DNA from: Streptomyces albospinus
GTDB taxonomy: Bacteria > Actinomycetota > Actinomycetes > Streptomycetales > Streptomycetaceae
Assembly: GCF_014648695.1 (NCBI RefSeq)
Contig: NZ_BMRP01000005.1
Coordinates: 235,342 to 290,922 of the forward strand
Length of the DNA: 55,581 nt
Direction of reading: 5' to 3'
The position numbers were made by a program, and so were the translations under genes. Each line of letters begins with the position of its first letter. Position 1 is the stretch's first letter. A model generated the notes under the pieces. It did no database searches. It was not told the DNA's origin and saw nothing but the letters and a program-made list of their open reading frames with translations. This document shows positions 40,103 to 47,798 of this stretch, piece after piece.

Positions 40103-40580
40103 GCGCCCCGCTCTTCTCCCGGGCGTTCGCCGTCCGCCGCCACACCCCCGAGCCGGGCGTCTGGGGCAGGCCGACCGCCCGCGACTCGGTGGTGCGCAGG
40201 CGCTGGACCGGACACTGCTGCTGTCCTGTCTCGCGCTGTCCTTCCTCGGCTCGCTGCTGGTCTTCTCCGCCACCCGCGCCCGCACCGAGCTCACCAAGGG
40301 CGACGAGTACCTCTTCCTCCTGGGGGTGGTGCTCTGGCGCGCCTGCCGGATCGCCCGCGAGACCGGCGAGCTCTACGGCACGATCGTGGCCTCCGGCATC
40401 GTCGCGGGGTTCGCGTTCCAGTCCTTCGAGAACATCGGCATGACGCTCGGCATCATGCCCGTCACCGGTCTGCCGCTGCCGTTCGTCTCCTACGGCGGCA
40501 CCTCGATGTTCGCGGTCCGGATCGCCATCGGGCTGCTCCAGCCGATCCGCGTGCAGCGCCCGGTGTCCGCCTCGCGCTGA
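40099..40580 (+). pseudogene. rodA: rodA (SEDS glycan polymerase) remnant: frameshift plus large internal deletion
   Basis: The GTG at 40099 overlaps the mrdA stop and opens a RodA N-terminus (…TARDSVVRR). Near 40196-40203 one base is missing and the reading continues one frame over as LDRTLLLSCLALSFLGSLLVFSATRARTE. At about 40309-40325 DEYLFLL runs directly into GVVLWRACRIARETGELYGTIV, which belongs to the last quarter of RodA. The end GMTLGIMPVTGLPLPFVSYGGTSMFAV is intact. Only about 160 of ~400 residues remain. The middle, including the conserved extracellular loop with the catalytic Asp, is gone. Both lesions independently prevent function. Confidence 0.85.
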
Positions 40581-40624
40581 GCCCGTACGGGGCCCGCGAG
40601 GCCGTACGACGAGGCCGTACGGGC
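40581..40624. terminator. Bidirectional hairpin between the rodA remnant and the GHKL gene
   Basis: GCCCGTACGG at 40581-40590 pairs with CCGTACGGGC at 40615-40624. The loop repeats GAGGCCGTAC. It lies between convergent genes. Confidence 0.6.
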
Positions 40625-40636
40625 CCTGTGCGGGCT

Positions 40637-41134
40637 TCAGCGCGGCGTGTGCAGCTCGAACCACAGGGACGCCGAGCGGGGCGGCCCGGCGAACGGGGTC
40701 ATGCCCCAGTCGTCGGCGAGCCGGCTGATCAGCAGCAGCCCGTGCGCCGGGTCGCGGTCGCCGGGCGGCGACGGCACCCCCAGGAGCGGATCCTGCCGGC
40801 GGCCCTCGGCGGAGGGAGCCGGGGAGGGGACGCCGACCGCCGCCGGCGGCTCGTCGTGCACGCTGATCCGCAGCCCGTGACCGGCCGTCAGCACGCGCAG
40901 CAGGATGTCCGAGGGCGCGGGCGTGCGCAGATGGGAGGTGGTGACCGCCTCCGACGTGAGCAGCACGGCGGTGTCCAGCAGCGGGGCGAGCGGCCCGCGG
41001 CGCAGCACCGTGCGGACGAAGTCCCGGGCGGCCTTCGGGGCGCCGGGGCTGCTCGGTGCGGTCAGCAGATACGGGCGGGCGCCCGCCGAGACGCAGAGCG
41101 GGGGCCGGGCGACGGCTGCGGTGTGGGGGTGCAC
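40637..41134 (-). CDS. Degenerate GHKL (RsbW-like) ATP-binding protein
   Basis: 165 residues from GTG at 41134 (GGGAG five bases upstream). It follows the RsbW/SpoIIAB-like pattern of streptomycetes: a short N-terminus, PKAARDFVRTVLRR, then TSEAVTTSHLRT where functional kinases have SELVTNAVRH, and a final HGLLLISRLADDWG where the G2 region lies. The N-box Asn and the DxG of the G1 box (here HDEPP) are missing, so ATP binding and anti-sigma kinase activity are doubtful. It could still bind a sigma factor or antagonist. It diverges from the CYTH-CHAD gene. Confidence 0.65.
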   Translation of the reverse strand: MHPHTAAVARPPLCVSAGARPYLLTAPSSPGAPKAARDFVRTVLRRGPLAPLLDTAVLLTSEAVTTSHLRTPAPSDILLRVLTAGHGLRISVHDEPPAAVGVPSPAPSAEGRRQDPLLGVPSPPGDRDPAHGLLLISRLADDWGMTPFAGPPRSASLWFELHTPR

Positions 41135-41301
41135 GGTTTCTCCCGGGGTCGGTCGAACACCGGCCGCCACGCTACGTGGGCGACCTGTCACACACCGTAA
41201 GACACCGTGCGCCGGCAGTGCTACCCGCCACCGGAGCATCCGACCCCGCGGGCGGTGCCGGGTGGGTGGTCGGGCACGGGGCGGCTGGCTAGATTCGATG
41301 C

Positions 41302-42876
41302 ATGGCGGACACCGTGCGGGAGATCGAGCGGAAATACGAGGCCGCAAGCGCCACCGGCGACATCCGGCTCCCCGACCTGACCCGCGTCGACCGGGTCGCG
41401 GCCGTGGCGGAACGGGGCGCCGAAGACCTGGACGCCCTCTACTACGACACCGCCGACCAGCGCCTCGTCGCGGACGGCATCACCCTGCGGCGGCGCACCG
41501 GCGGCCCCGACGCGGGCTGGCACCTCAAGCTCCCGGTCGCGCTCGCGGGCGCCGCCGGCTTTGTGCGGGACGAGATCCGGGCGCCGCTCTCCGGCGCGCC
41601 GCCCGCCGAGCTGACCGCGCTGGTCCGCTCGCGGGTGCGCGGCGCGGAGCTGGTACCCGTCCTGCGGCTGCGGACCCGGCGCACCGTCCGGGTGCTCCAG
41701 GACGCCTCGGGTGCGCCGCTCGCCGAGGTCGCGGTCGACGAGGTGCGGGCGCGGCGGCTGCACCCGGAGGGACTGGGCAGGGCCGGGAAGGCCCGCTGGC
41801 GCGAGGTCGAGGTGGAACTGGCGTCGGCGGACGGGGATGCGGCCCTGCTGGACGGGGTCGGCCGGCTGCTGACCGCCGCGGGGCTGCGCCCGGCGCCGGC
41901 GCGGTCGAAGCCGGCCCGCGCGCTGGCGCAGACCGCGCCGGAGGGGGCGGCAGCGGGGGAGGAGCAGCCGCGGCCGGCGGGGAAGGGCCGCCGCACCGCC
42001 GGCGATGTCGTCCTGGACTACGTCCGCGAGCAGGTCCGGGCGATCGTCGAACTGGACCCCGCCGTACGCCGCGACCTGCCCGACGCCGTGCACCAGATGC
42101 GGGTCGCCACCCGCCGGCTGCGCAGCGCCTTCCGCTCCTACAGCAAGGTGCTCGACCGGGCCGCCACCGACCCGATCGGCGCCGAACTCCGGTGGCTGGC
42201 CGCCGAGTTGGGGGTGGGCCGGGACCAGGAGGTGCTGGCCGAGCGGCTCACGGACGCGCTGGCGGAGGTGCCCCGGGCGCTGCGGCTGGGCCCGGTCACC
42301 GCCCGGCTGCGCACCTGGTCGGCGCGCCGCCGCACGGGAGCACGCGGGCGGCTGCTCGCGGTGCTCGACGGACCGCGCTATCTGGCCCTGCTGGAGACCC
42401 TGCACGCCCTGCTCGCCGATCCGCCGCTGTGCGGCCCCGCCTCCCGGCCCGCCCCCGAGGTCGTGGCCGGCGCCGTACTGAAGGACTACCGGCGGCTGGC
42501 CGGCCGGGTCGAGACGGCCCTCGGCACCCCCGCCGGGCCGGCCCGCGACGAGGCGCTGCACAGCGCCCGCAAGGCCGCGAAGCGGACCCGGTACGCCGCG
42601 GAGGCCGCCCAGCCGGCGCTCGGCCGCCCGGCGCGGAAGTTCACCGGGCGCGCCAAGCAGGTCCAGCAGCTGCTCGGCGACCACCAGGACAGCGTGGTCG
42701 CCCGCGCGGCCCTGCGCGAACTGGCCACCCAGGCCCGCCGGGCCGGTGAGAGCGGGTTCACCTTCGGTCTGCTCTACGGCCGCGAGGAGGCCCGCGCCGC
42801 CGACCGCGAACGGGAGCTGCCGGTGTTGTGGGCGAAGGTCTCCCGCCGGAAGTACCGGGACGCGCTGCGGCGGTGA
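41302..42876 (+). CDS. CYTH-CHAD domain protein (triphosphate/polyphosphate binding)
   Basis: 524 residues. The N-terminal CYTH domain carries the triphosphate-tunnel motif EIERKYE at 7-13 and the DALYYDTADQRLVADGITLRRR strand pair. A Pro/Ala linker (about 200-232) leads to a CHAD domain of helical repeats with conserved His and Arg (VHQMRVATRRLRSAFRSY, LHSARKAAKRTRYAAEA). CYTH enzymes hydrolyse triphosphates and CHAD binds polyphosphate, so a polyphosphate-granule role is likely. The gene stands alone, divergent from the GHKL gene. Confidence 0.92.
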   Translation: MADTVREIERKYEAASATGDIRLPDLTRVDRVAAVAERGAEDLDALYYDTADQRLVADGITLRRRTGGPDAGWHLKLPVALAGAAGFVRDEIRAPLSGAPPAELTALVRSRVRGAELVPVLRLRTRRTVRVLQDASGAPLAEVAVDEVRARRLHPEGLGRAGKARWREVEVELASADGDAALLDGVGRLLTAAGLRPAPARSKPARALAQTAPEGAAAGEEQPRPAGKGRRTAGDVVLDYVREQVRAIVELDPAVRRDLPDAVHQMRVATRRLRSAFRSYSKVLDRAATDPIGAELRWLAAELGVGRDQEVLAERLTDALAEVPRALRLGPVTARLRTWSARRRTGARGRLLAVLDGPRYLALLETLHALLADPPLCGPASRPAPEVVAGAVLKDYRRLAGRVETALGTPAGPARDEALHSARKAAKRTRYAAEAAQPALGRPARKFTGRAKQVQQLLGDHQDSVVARAALRELATQARRAGESGFTFGLLYGREEARAADRERELPVLWAKVSRRKYRDALRR

Positions 42877-42984
42877 CCGTACGGGCGCCCCCACAGCTGC
42901 GGGTGGGCCGCTCGCCGTGCCGAGGGGTGACTCCGAGCGGGTTACGCTTGTGAGTCGCCCCCTGTCAGCCCACGAAGGTTCGAG

Positions 42985-44931
42985 ATGTCCGAGTCGGTTT
43001 TCCCGCAGCTCGAAGCTCTGCTGCCCCACGTGCAGAAGCCGATCCAGTACGTCGGCGGAGAGCTGAATTCCACCGTTAAGCCCTGGGACGGCTGCGACGT
43101 CCGCTGGGCGCTCATGTATCCCGACGCCTACGAGGTCGGGCTGCCCAACCAGGGCGTCATGATCCTCTACGAGGTCCTCAACGAGCAGGAGGGCGTCCTC
43201 GCCGAGCGCACGTACAGCGTGTGGCCGGACCTCGAAGAGCTGATGCGCGAGCACGCGGTGCCGCAGTTCACCGTCGACAGCCACCGCCCGGTCGGTGCCT
43301 TCGACGTGCTCGGACTCAGCTTCTCCACCGAGCTCGGCTACACCAACATGCTCACCGCCCTGGACCTGGCCGGCATCCCGCTGGAGTCCAAGGACCGCAC
43401 CGAGGACCACCCGCTGATCCTCGCCGGCGGCCACGCCGCCTTCAACCCGGAGCCGATCGCGGACTTCCTGGACTGTGCGGTGGTCGGCGACGGCGAGCAG
43501 GCGGTGCTGGAGATCACCGCGATCATCCGCGCCTGGAAGGCCGAGGGCCGGCCCGGCGGCCGGGACGAGCTGCTGTTCCGCCTCGCGAAGACCGGCAGCG
43601 TCTACGTCCCCAAGTTCTACGACGTCGAGTACCTCGCCGACGGCCGCATCTCGCGCGTCGTGCCGAACCGCTCCGGCGTCCCGTGGCGGGTCTCCAAGCA
43701 CACCGTCATGGACCTCGACGAGTGGCCCTACCCCAAGCAGCCGCTCGTCCCCCTCGCCGAGACCGTCCACGAGCGGATGTCGGTCGAGATCTTCCGTGGC
43801 TGCACCCGCGGCTGCCGTTTCTGCCAGGCCGGCATGATCACGCGTCCCGTACGGGAGCGAAGCATCACCGGCATCGGCGAGATGGTGGACAAGGGCCTGA
43901 AGGCCACGGGATTCGAGGAGGTCGGCCTGCTGTCGCTGTCCTCCGCGGACCACACCGAGATCGGCGAGATCGCGAAGGGGCTCGCCGACCGGTACGAGGA
44001 AGACAAGATCGGCCTGTCGCTCCCCTCCACCCGGGTCGACGCCTTCAACATCGACCTCGCCAACGAGCTGACCCGCAACGGCCGCCGCTCCGGGCTGACC
44101 TTCGCCCCTGAGGGCGGCAGCGAGCGGATCCGCAAGGTCATCAACAAGATGGTCTCCGAAGACGACCTGATCAGGACCGTCTCGACCGCCTACGGCAACG
44201 GCTGGCGGCAGGTCAAGCTCTACTTCATGTGCGGTCTGCCGACCGAGACCGACGAGGACGTCCTCCAGATCGCGGACATGGCGACCAAGGTCATCGCCAA
44301 GGGCCGCGAGGTCTCCCGGTCCAACGACATCCGCTGCACGGTCTCCATCGGCGGCTTCGTGCCCAAGCCGCACACCCCCTTCCAGTGGGCCCCGCAGCTC
44401 TCCGCGGAGGAGACCGACGCCCGCCTGGAGAAGCTCCGCGACAAGATCCGCGGCGACAAGAAGTACGGCCGCTCCATCGGCTTCCGCTACCACGACGGCA
44501 AGCCCGGCATCGTCGAGGGCCTGCTCTCCCGTGGCGACCGCCGGATCGGCGCGGTCATCCGCGCCGTCTACGAGGACGGCGGCCGGTTCGACGGCTGGCG
44601 CGAGCACTTCTCGTACGACCGCTGGATCCAGGCCGCAGAGAAGACCCTCCCCGCCTTCGGGGTGGACGTCGCCTGGTACACCACCCGCGAGCGCACCTAC
44701 GAGGAGGTCCTCCCCTGGGACCACCTCGACTCCGGCCTGGACAAGGACTGGCTCTGGGAGGACTGGCAGGACGCCCTCGACGAAACCGAGGTCGAGGACT
44801 GCCGCTGGACCCCGTGCTTCGACTGCGGCGTCTGCCCTCAGATGGACACCCAGATCCAGATCGGCCCGACGGGCAAGAAGCTGCTGCCGCTGAGCGTGAA
44901 GAAGCCTGCGACCGTCGCAAACGGCCAGTGA
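42985..44931 (+). CDS. B12-binding-type radical SAM protein (TIGR03960 family)
   Basis: 648 residues. The N-terminal half resembles a cobalamin-binding-like domain (MYPDAYEVGLPNQGVMILYEVLN). The radical SAM cluster motif is C-x3-C-x2-C at Cys273, Cys277 and Cys280 (GCTRGCRFCQAG), followed by FAPEGGSERIRKVINK and YFMCGLPTETDED. The C-terminus has extra cysteines (TPCFDCGVCPQMD). In most actinobacteria this gene lies directly upstream of, or is fused to, the DUF2344 (TIGR03936) protein. Here that partner starts 9.4 kb away. The reaction is unknown; an RNA- or ribosome-linked role is suggested by the neighbouring RNase E/G. Confidence 0.92.
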   Translation: MSESVFPQLEALLPHVQKPIQYVGGELNSTVKPWDGCDVRWALMYPDAYEVGLPNQGVMILYEVLNEQEGVLAERTYSVWPDLEELMREHAVPQFTVDSHRPVGAFDVLGLSFSTELGYTNMLTALDLAGIPLESKDRTEDHPLILAGGHAAFNPEPIADFLDCAVVGDGEQAVLEITAIIRAWKAEGRPGGRDELLFRLAKTGSVYVPKFYDVEYLADGRISRVVPNRSGVPWRVSKHTVMDLDEWPYPKQPLVPLAETVHERMSVEIFRGCTRGCRFCQAGMITRPVRERSITGIGEMVDKGLKATGFEEVGLLSLSSADHTEIGEIAKGLADRYEEDKIGLSLPSTRVDAFNIDLANELTRNGRRSGLTFAPEGGSERIRKVINKMVSEDDLIRTVSTAYGNGWRQVKLYFMCGLPTETDEDVLQIADMATKVIAKGREVSRSNDIRCTVSIGGFVPKPHTPFQWAPQLSAEETDARLEKLRDKIRGDKKYGRSIGFRYHDGKPGIVEGLLSRGDRRIGAVIRAVYEDGGRFDGWREHFSYDRWIQAAEKTLPAFGVDVAWYTTRERTYEEVLPWDHLDSGLDKDWLWEDWQDALDETEVEDCRWTPCFDCGVCPQMDTQIQIGPTGKKLLPLSVKKPATVANGQ

Positions 44932-45084
44932 CGTGAGCGATGCCTTACGACAGGTCGCCGACGCTGTGACTGACGTCGCAGAGGCTGGGATGGCTGAGGT
45001 GCTGAGCGCGCTCGGTGTCGTCTCGGAGCGTCGGCGGTCCGTCGCGTCGGCAGAGGTGCCCAGAACACCTCTGCCGACACAGGG

Positions 45085-45131
45085 AGGCCCCTCGAACGTC
45101 CACTCAGAGGTTGAGTGGGTCTGAGGGGCCT
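45085..45131 (+). terminator. Terminator after the radical SAM gene
   Basis: AGGCCCCTC pairs with GAGGGGCCT, and an inner CACTC/GAGTG pair extends the stem. A 63-codon open frame between the radical SAM stop and this hairpin has no supporting evidence. The hairpin marks the left limit of the accessory block. Confidence 0.65.
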
Positions 45132-45222
45132 TCGGGCCGGGGCGTTCGTCTTTCACGGCGCGGTCGGCGTCGCCGCGATCCGGCTGTGGATCCGTTGGTG
45201 AGAACGAGGAAGGAGAACAAGC

Positions 45223-45630
45223 TCAGCTGGTGAGCGCGATCCACACCGCGGCGCCGAGGAAGATCACGCTTCCGGTGAGCAGGCTGATGAACGTAGGTCG
45301 GAGGTGCTTCCGGACGAACACCCTTGCCTTCTCGGGGTGTTCGGGTGGATAGACGACCGGCACACGGGTTCCAAGGTCTATCCCGAACCGCTTCCCCGTG
45401 GCCACGGGCGTGAACCTGACGGGTCGGCCCTGCCGGTCGGTGAACTCGATGACAGGCGTCACGTCAAAATCGTCCGACGGCGCCAGAAACTGGTCCACCA
45501 CCACCCCCTCGGTGTGTACGCCGTACCGACGCAGCCGCACTTGCAGCCGTGCCTCCCGCACGCCGCCCCACAGGCATAGCAGGCCCGCCGACACGGCCGG
45601 CACGGAACCGATCACTTCACCTGTCGTCAC
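45223..45630 (-). CDS. DUF3592-type membrane protein
   Basis: 135 residues from GTG at 45630. Two spans, near the start (SVPAVSAGLLCLWGG) and end (PTFISLLTGSVIFLGAAVWIAL), flank a soluble middle (TPVIEFTDRQGRPVRFTP…GTRVPVVYPPEHPEKARV) that matches the DUF3592 pattern. It overlaps the end of the preceding frameshifted small gene by 14 bases, which suggests an operon. DUF3592 proteins are of unknown function. Confidence 0.75.
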   Translation of the reverse strand: MTTGEVIGSVPAVSAGLLCLWGGVREARLQVRLRRYGVHTEGVVVDQFLAPSDDFDVTPVIEFTDRQGRPVRFTPVATGKRFGIDLGTRVPVVYPPEHPEKARVFVRKHLRPTFISLLTGSVIFLGAAVWIALTS

Positions 45631-45800
45631 CTGTCGCCTGCTCTCCCTCGCCCGGCTCCACCCGGCACGGGCCGTGCACCAGGATGACGCGGCACCCGGC
45701 CCGATGGTTCACGAAGGTGCGCGGGTACACCGGCTCCTCGGGCTTGCGCGGTGGTGGCGGGGCCCACGAAGAGCCGGTAGCCGCCTTCGCCGTCGGGCAC
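45617..45800 (-). pseudogene. Frameshifted small protein gene upstream of DUF3592
   Basis: The reverse strand reads VPDGEGGYRLFVGP from about 45800, and one frame over continues PPRKPEEPVYPRTFVNHRAG then CRVILVHGPCRVEPGEGEQATGDDR and stop, overlapping the DUF3592 start. Removing a single C from the run GGGCCCC restores one continuous reading frame. The second segment has the look of a compact, well-conserved protein (YPRTFVNH, CRVILVHGPC). The true 5' end is unclear. Either the gene is broken or the base is a sequencing error. I do not recognise its function. Confidence 0.55.
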
Positions 45801-45922
45801 GCGACTGCTGCCCCTGATGAGCCTTCGCCGGGTCGAGCCGGTCAACGAGTCAGTGCAGTCGACTGACCAGGCACGACAGGTTCGCTGACCCGTCGGACAC
45901 GCCCTGGTGGTGGAGGAGCCGG

Positions 45923-46135
45923 CTAGCGGGCCAGACGATAGGAGCGGCTGTGGTGCGGGGTGTGGCTGACTATGCCGAGCTGCTCCAAGGCGCGCAGATG
46001 GTAGGCGACTGTGGACACGGACCGGCCGACTGCGGCTGCGATCTCGCGCACCGTCGGTGGACGTCCGGTCTCCGCGGTCAACTCCCGCAGGGCGCGCTCC
46101 ACTCGGGCCCGCGCTTCGCTCCACTCGCTGGTCAT
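45923..46135 (-). CDS. Small winged-helix DNA-binding protein (LexA/ArsR-type HTH)
   Basis: 70 residues, essentially one helix-turn-helix domain: RALRELTAETGRPPTVREIAAAVGRSVSTVAYHLRALEQLGIV, then an Arg-rich end (PHHSRSYRLAR). The pattern is that of the LexA N-terminal DNA-binding domain without a protease or sensor domain. ATG at 46135 overlaps the stop of the upstream 77-residue gene (ATGA), so the two are translationally coupled. It may autoregulate through the inverted repeat upstream. Confidence 0.8.
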   Translation of the reverse strand: MTSEWSEARARVERALRELTAETGRPPTVREIAAAVGRSVSTVAYHLRALEQLGIVSHTPHHSRSYRLAR

Positions 46136-46365
46136 CGTCCCTCGTCCTGCCAGGCCATCTGCTTCAGTGCCATCCGGGCAGCCGGGGCGCGGCCGGGGAT
46201 GGTGGTCCAGTAGGGATCGGTCGTGATCTGGACGGATAGCCGTTGGAGCCGGCGTCGGAGAACCGTTGTCTCGGAGGCGTTGTCGGCGTCGGCGAGCTGT
46301 TGGTAGACGGAGTACCAGGCGGTCTGGGCCTGGATCAGGCGCTCGGGGATGTCGTAGTTGGCCAC
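46132..46365 (-). CDS. Small conserved protein coupled to the HTH regulator
   Basis: 77 residues from GTG at 46365: ANYDIPERLIQAQTAWYSVYQQLA, then ASETTVLRRRLQRLSVQIT, ending ARMALKQMAWQDEGR. It is predicted to be mostly helical and has no signal or membrane span. I recall similar short proteins beside small regulators in streptomycetes, some near plasmid-derived regions, but no function. Coupling by ATGA to the HTH gene suggests they work together. Confidence 0.7.
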   Translation of the reverse strand: MANYDIPERLIQAQTAWYSVYQQLADADNASETTVLRRRLQRLSVQITTDPYWTTIPGRAPAARMALKQMAWQDEGR

Positions 46366-46375
46366 GCGCCAGATT

Positions 46376-46400
46376 GCATCACATGTTCGATTTATGATGC
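46376..46400. promoter_or_regulatory. Inverted repeat in the promoter of the small HTH operon
   Basis: GCATCA and TGATGC, 13 bases apart, in an AT-rich stretch containing CATAAA on the coding strand. It is placed 10-35 bases before the first gene, where an autoregulatory HTH protein would bind. This is inference from position and symmetry. Confidence 0.4.
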
Positions 46401-46595
46401 AGCACTCACACGGGTGACATGGTGAGCTGTTGTGGCTGGGCGCTGTGGTTGACCGGTGAGCGTTGTATCTGGCCCTGTGCGTGCTTGAGTCGGCCGTGTG
46501 GGCTTCGTGGTTGGCGCGCTGTGAGAACACCTCGGCTGGCCACAGGTGCGCTGACTGCCGATCTGCCGGATGGACTGTTTCGTGGGCTTACGTCC

Positions 46596-47284
46596 GTGAG
46601 TGACGTAGATGGGCAGATACGGGCTGAGCTGGCTGAGCTGGACGCGCTGGAGGCAGCAGTAGCGGCCGGGGCATCGTTGGCGGCCTTCGAGAGCACCATC
46701 GCGCCGCCCCCCCCGAGGGCTGGTTGCCCTGCCCCTGCTGTGGACACCAGATGTTCGGCGAGATGTGGTCGTACGACATCTGCTCCGTGTGCTTCTGGGA
46801 GGACGGCCTGGTCCAGCTGCGGTGGCCATGGAGCTTCGGTGCCAACGCGGTGTGCCTGGTGGACGCGCAACGCAACTACCAGCGTTTCGGCGCGAGTTAT
46901 GTCTACGCCGGCACCATGACCCGCAACGCCGACGCCCTCGCCGAGAACTTCACCGCGGACGGTGTCTTCGAGGCGCCGCTCATGGCTGCCGGCGCCACCT
47001 TCCCCAGGAGGCTGGTGGGTCGCGAGGAGATCCGTAGCGCGATGGCGGCGTACTACGAGCAACAGGCGAAGGACGACCGCGCGCCGAACCCTGAGAAGTC
47101 CGCATACGTGCTGCACACCACCTCCGACCCCGACGTCTTCATCGTCGAGATCGACGTCGTCTTCGACGGGGACGGGGACGGGGACGGGGGTGACGTGACC
47201 GTCTCGCTGGTACAGATCTTCCGCATCCGCGACGGGAAGATCGCTCGCCTGCGTGACTACTTCGCGCCCGAGCTGATGAGCTGA
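46596..47284 (+). pseudogene. CPCC-domain / SnoaL-like chimera with a poly-C frameshift
   Basis: From GTG at 46596 the frame reads SDVDGQIRAELAELDALEAAVAAG to IAPPPP, then shifts at a run of eight C (46707-46714). Nine C would continue as EGWLPCPCCGHQMFGEMWSY and CSVCFWEDGLVQLRWPW, a clear CPCC cysteine-rich domain. After AQRNYQRFGAS the protein turns, without its usual first helix, into an NTF2/SnoaL-like domain (NADALAENFTADGVFEAPL…YEQQAKD…LVQIFRIRDGKIARLRDYF). A GACGGG hexamer repeat encodes DGDGDGDG. If translation starts only after the C run, ATG at 46748 or GTG/ATG nearby gives a ~180-residue product. This looks like two genes joined by deletion and then frameshifted. Confidence 0.6.
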
Positions 47285-47567
47285 GGGCGATCGAAACGAC
47301 AAGTCGGCGGCGCTACTGCTCCATGTCTGCGCCAACCGCGATGCGGCGCGGCGGCATTGGGCCCGGCGGCAGTCTCGTCTCGGCGGGGTGCGTGGCCTCG
47401 GGGTGCTGCGGAATCGGTGGGACGGGGGTCGAGCTAAGTGACCCATCCGGGGAGAGCTGGGGCGGGGCATGCCCCACTGGAATGGCGCCGACCGATGGCT
47501 GAGAGTGCCTGCGCGGCTGCTTGATCCACGTCAGGCCGTGGTGGGTGATCCCCTGGTTCGTGGACCG

Positions 47568-47696
47568 TCAGGACCGGGCGTCCGCCGCCCGCTCGGCGGC
47601 GTCCAGAGCGAGATGCCATGGACAGGCATCCGGCCGGCCCTTGCCCGGCTCGTCGGGTACGAACCCGCCTTCGCCGCACGGGACGTGCACCCCCAT
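47568..47696 (-). CDS. Possible 42-residue protein or gene remnant
   Basis: ATG at 47696 reads GVHVPCGEGGFVPDEPG and CPWHLALDAAERADA before a stop. It looks like part of a protein rather than random sequence, but no ribosome site or family match is clear. The rest of 47285-47798 shows no supportable gene. Confidence 0.25.
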   Translation of the reverse strand: MGVHVPCGEGGFVPDEPGKGRPDACPWHLALDAAERAADARS

Positions 47697-47798
47697 GGCG
47701 CGTAGCGTCTCGATGCTGGACAGGGCACAGGCCTGCCGGCCCTGACCTGGTGGCGGCGATCGCGGAGGCGCTGTGCGTCGTCGCGCGGCGGTCTCTTC

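Noticed and set aside
44933..45124. 63-codon frame right after the radical SAM stop
   Set aside because: No ribosome site, no recognisable domain, and it runs into the terminator hairpin.
41221..45156. Reverse-strand open frame of 1,311 codons
   Set aside because: It mirrors the CYTH-CHAD and radical SAM genes. Such long antisense frames are normal at this base composition.
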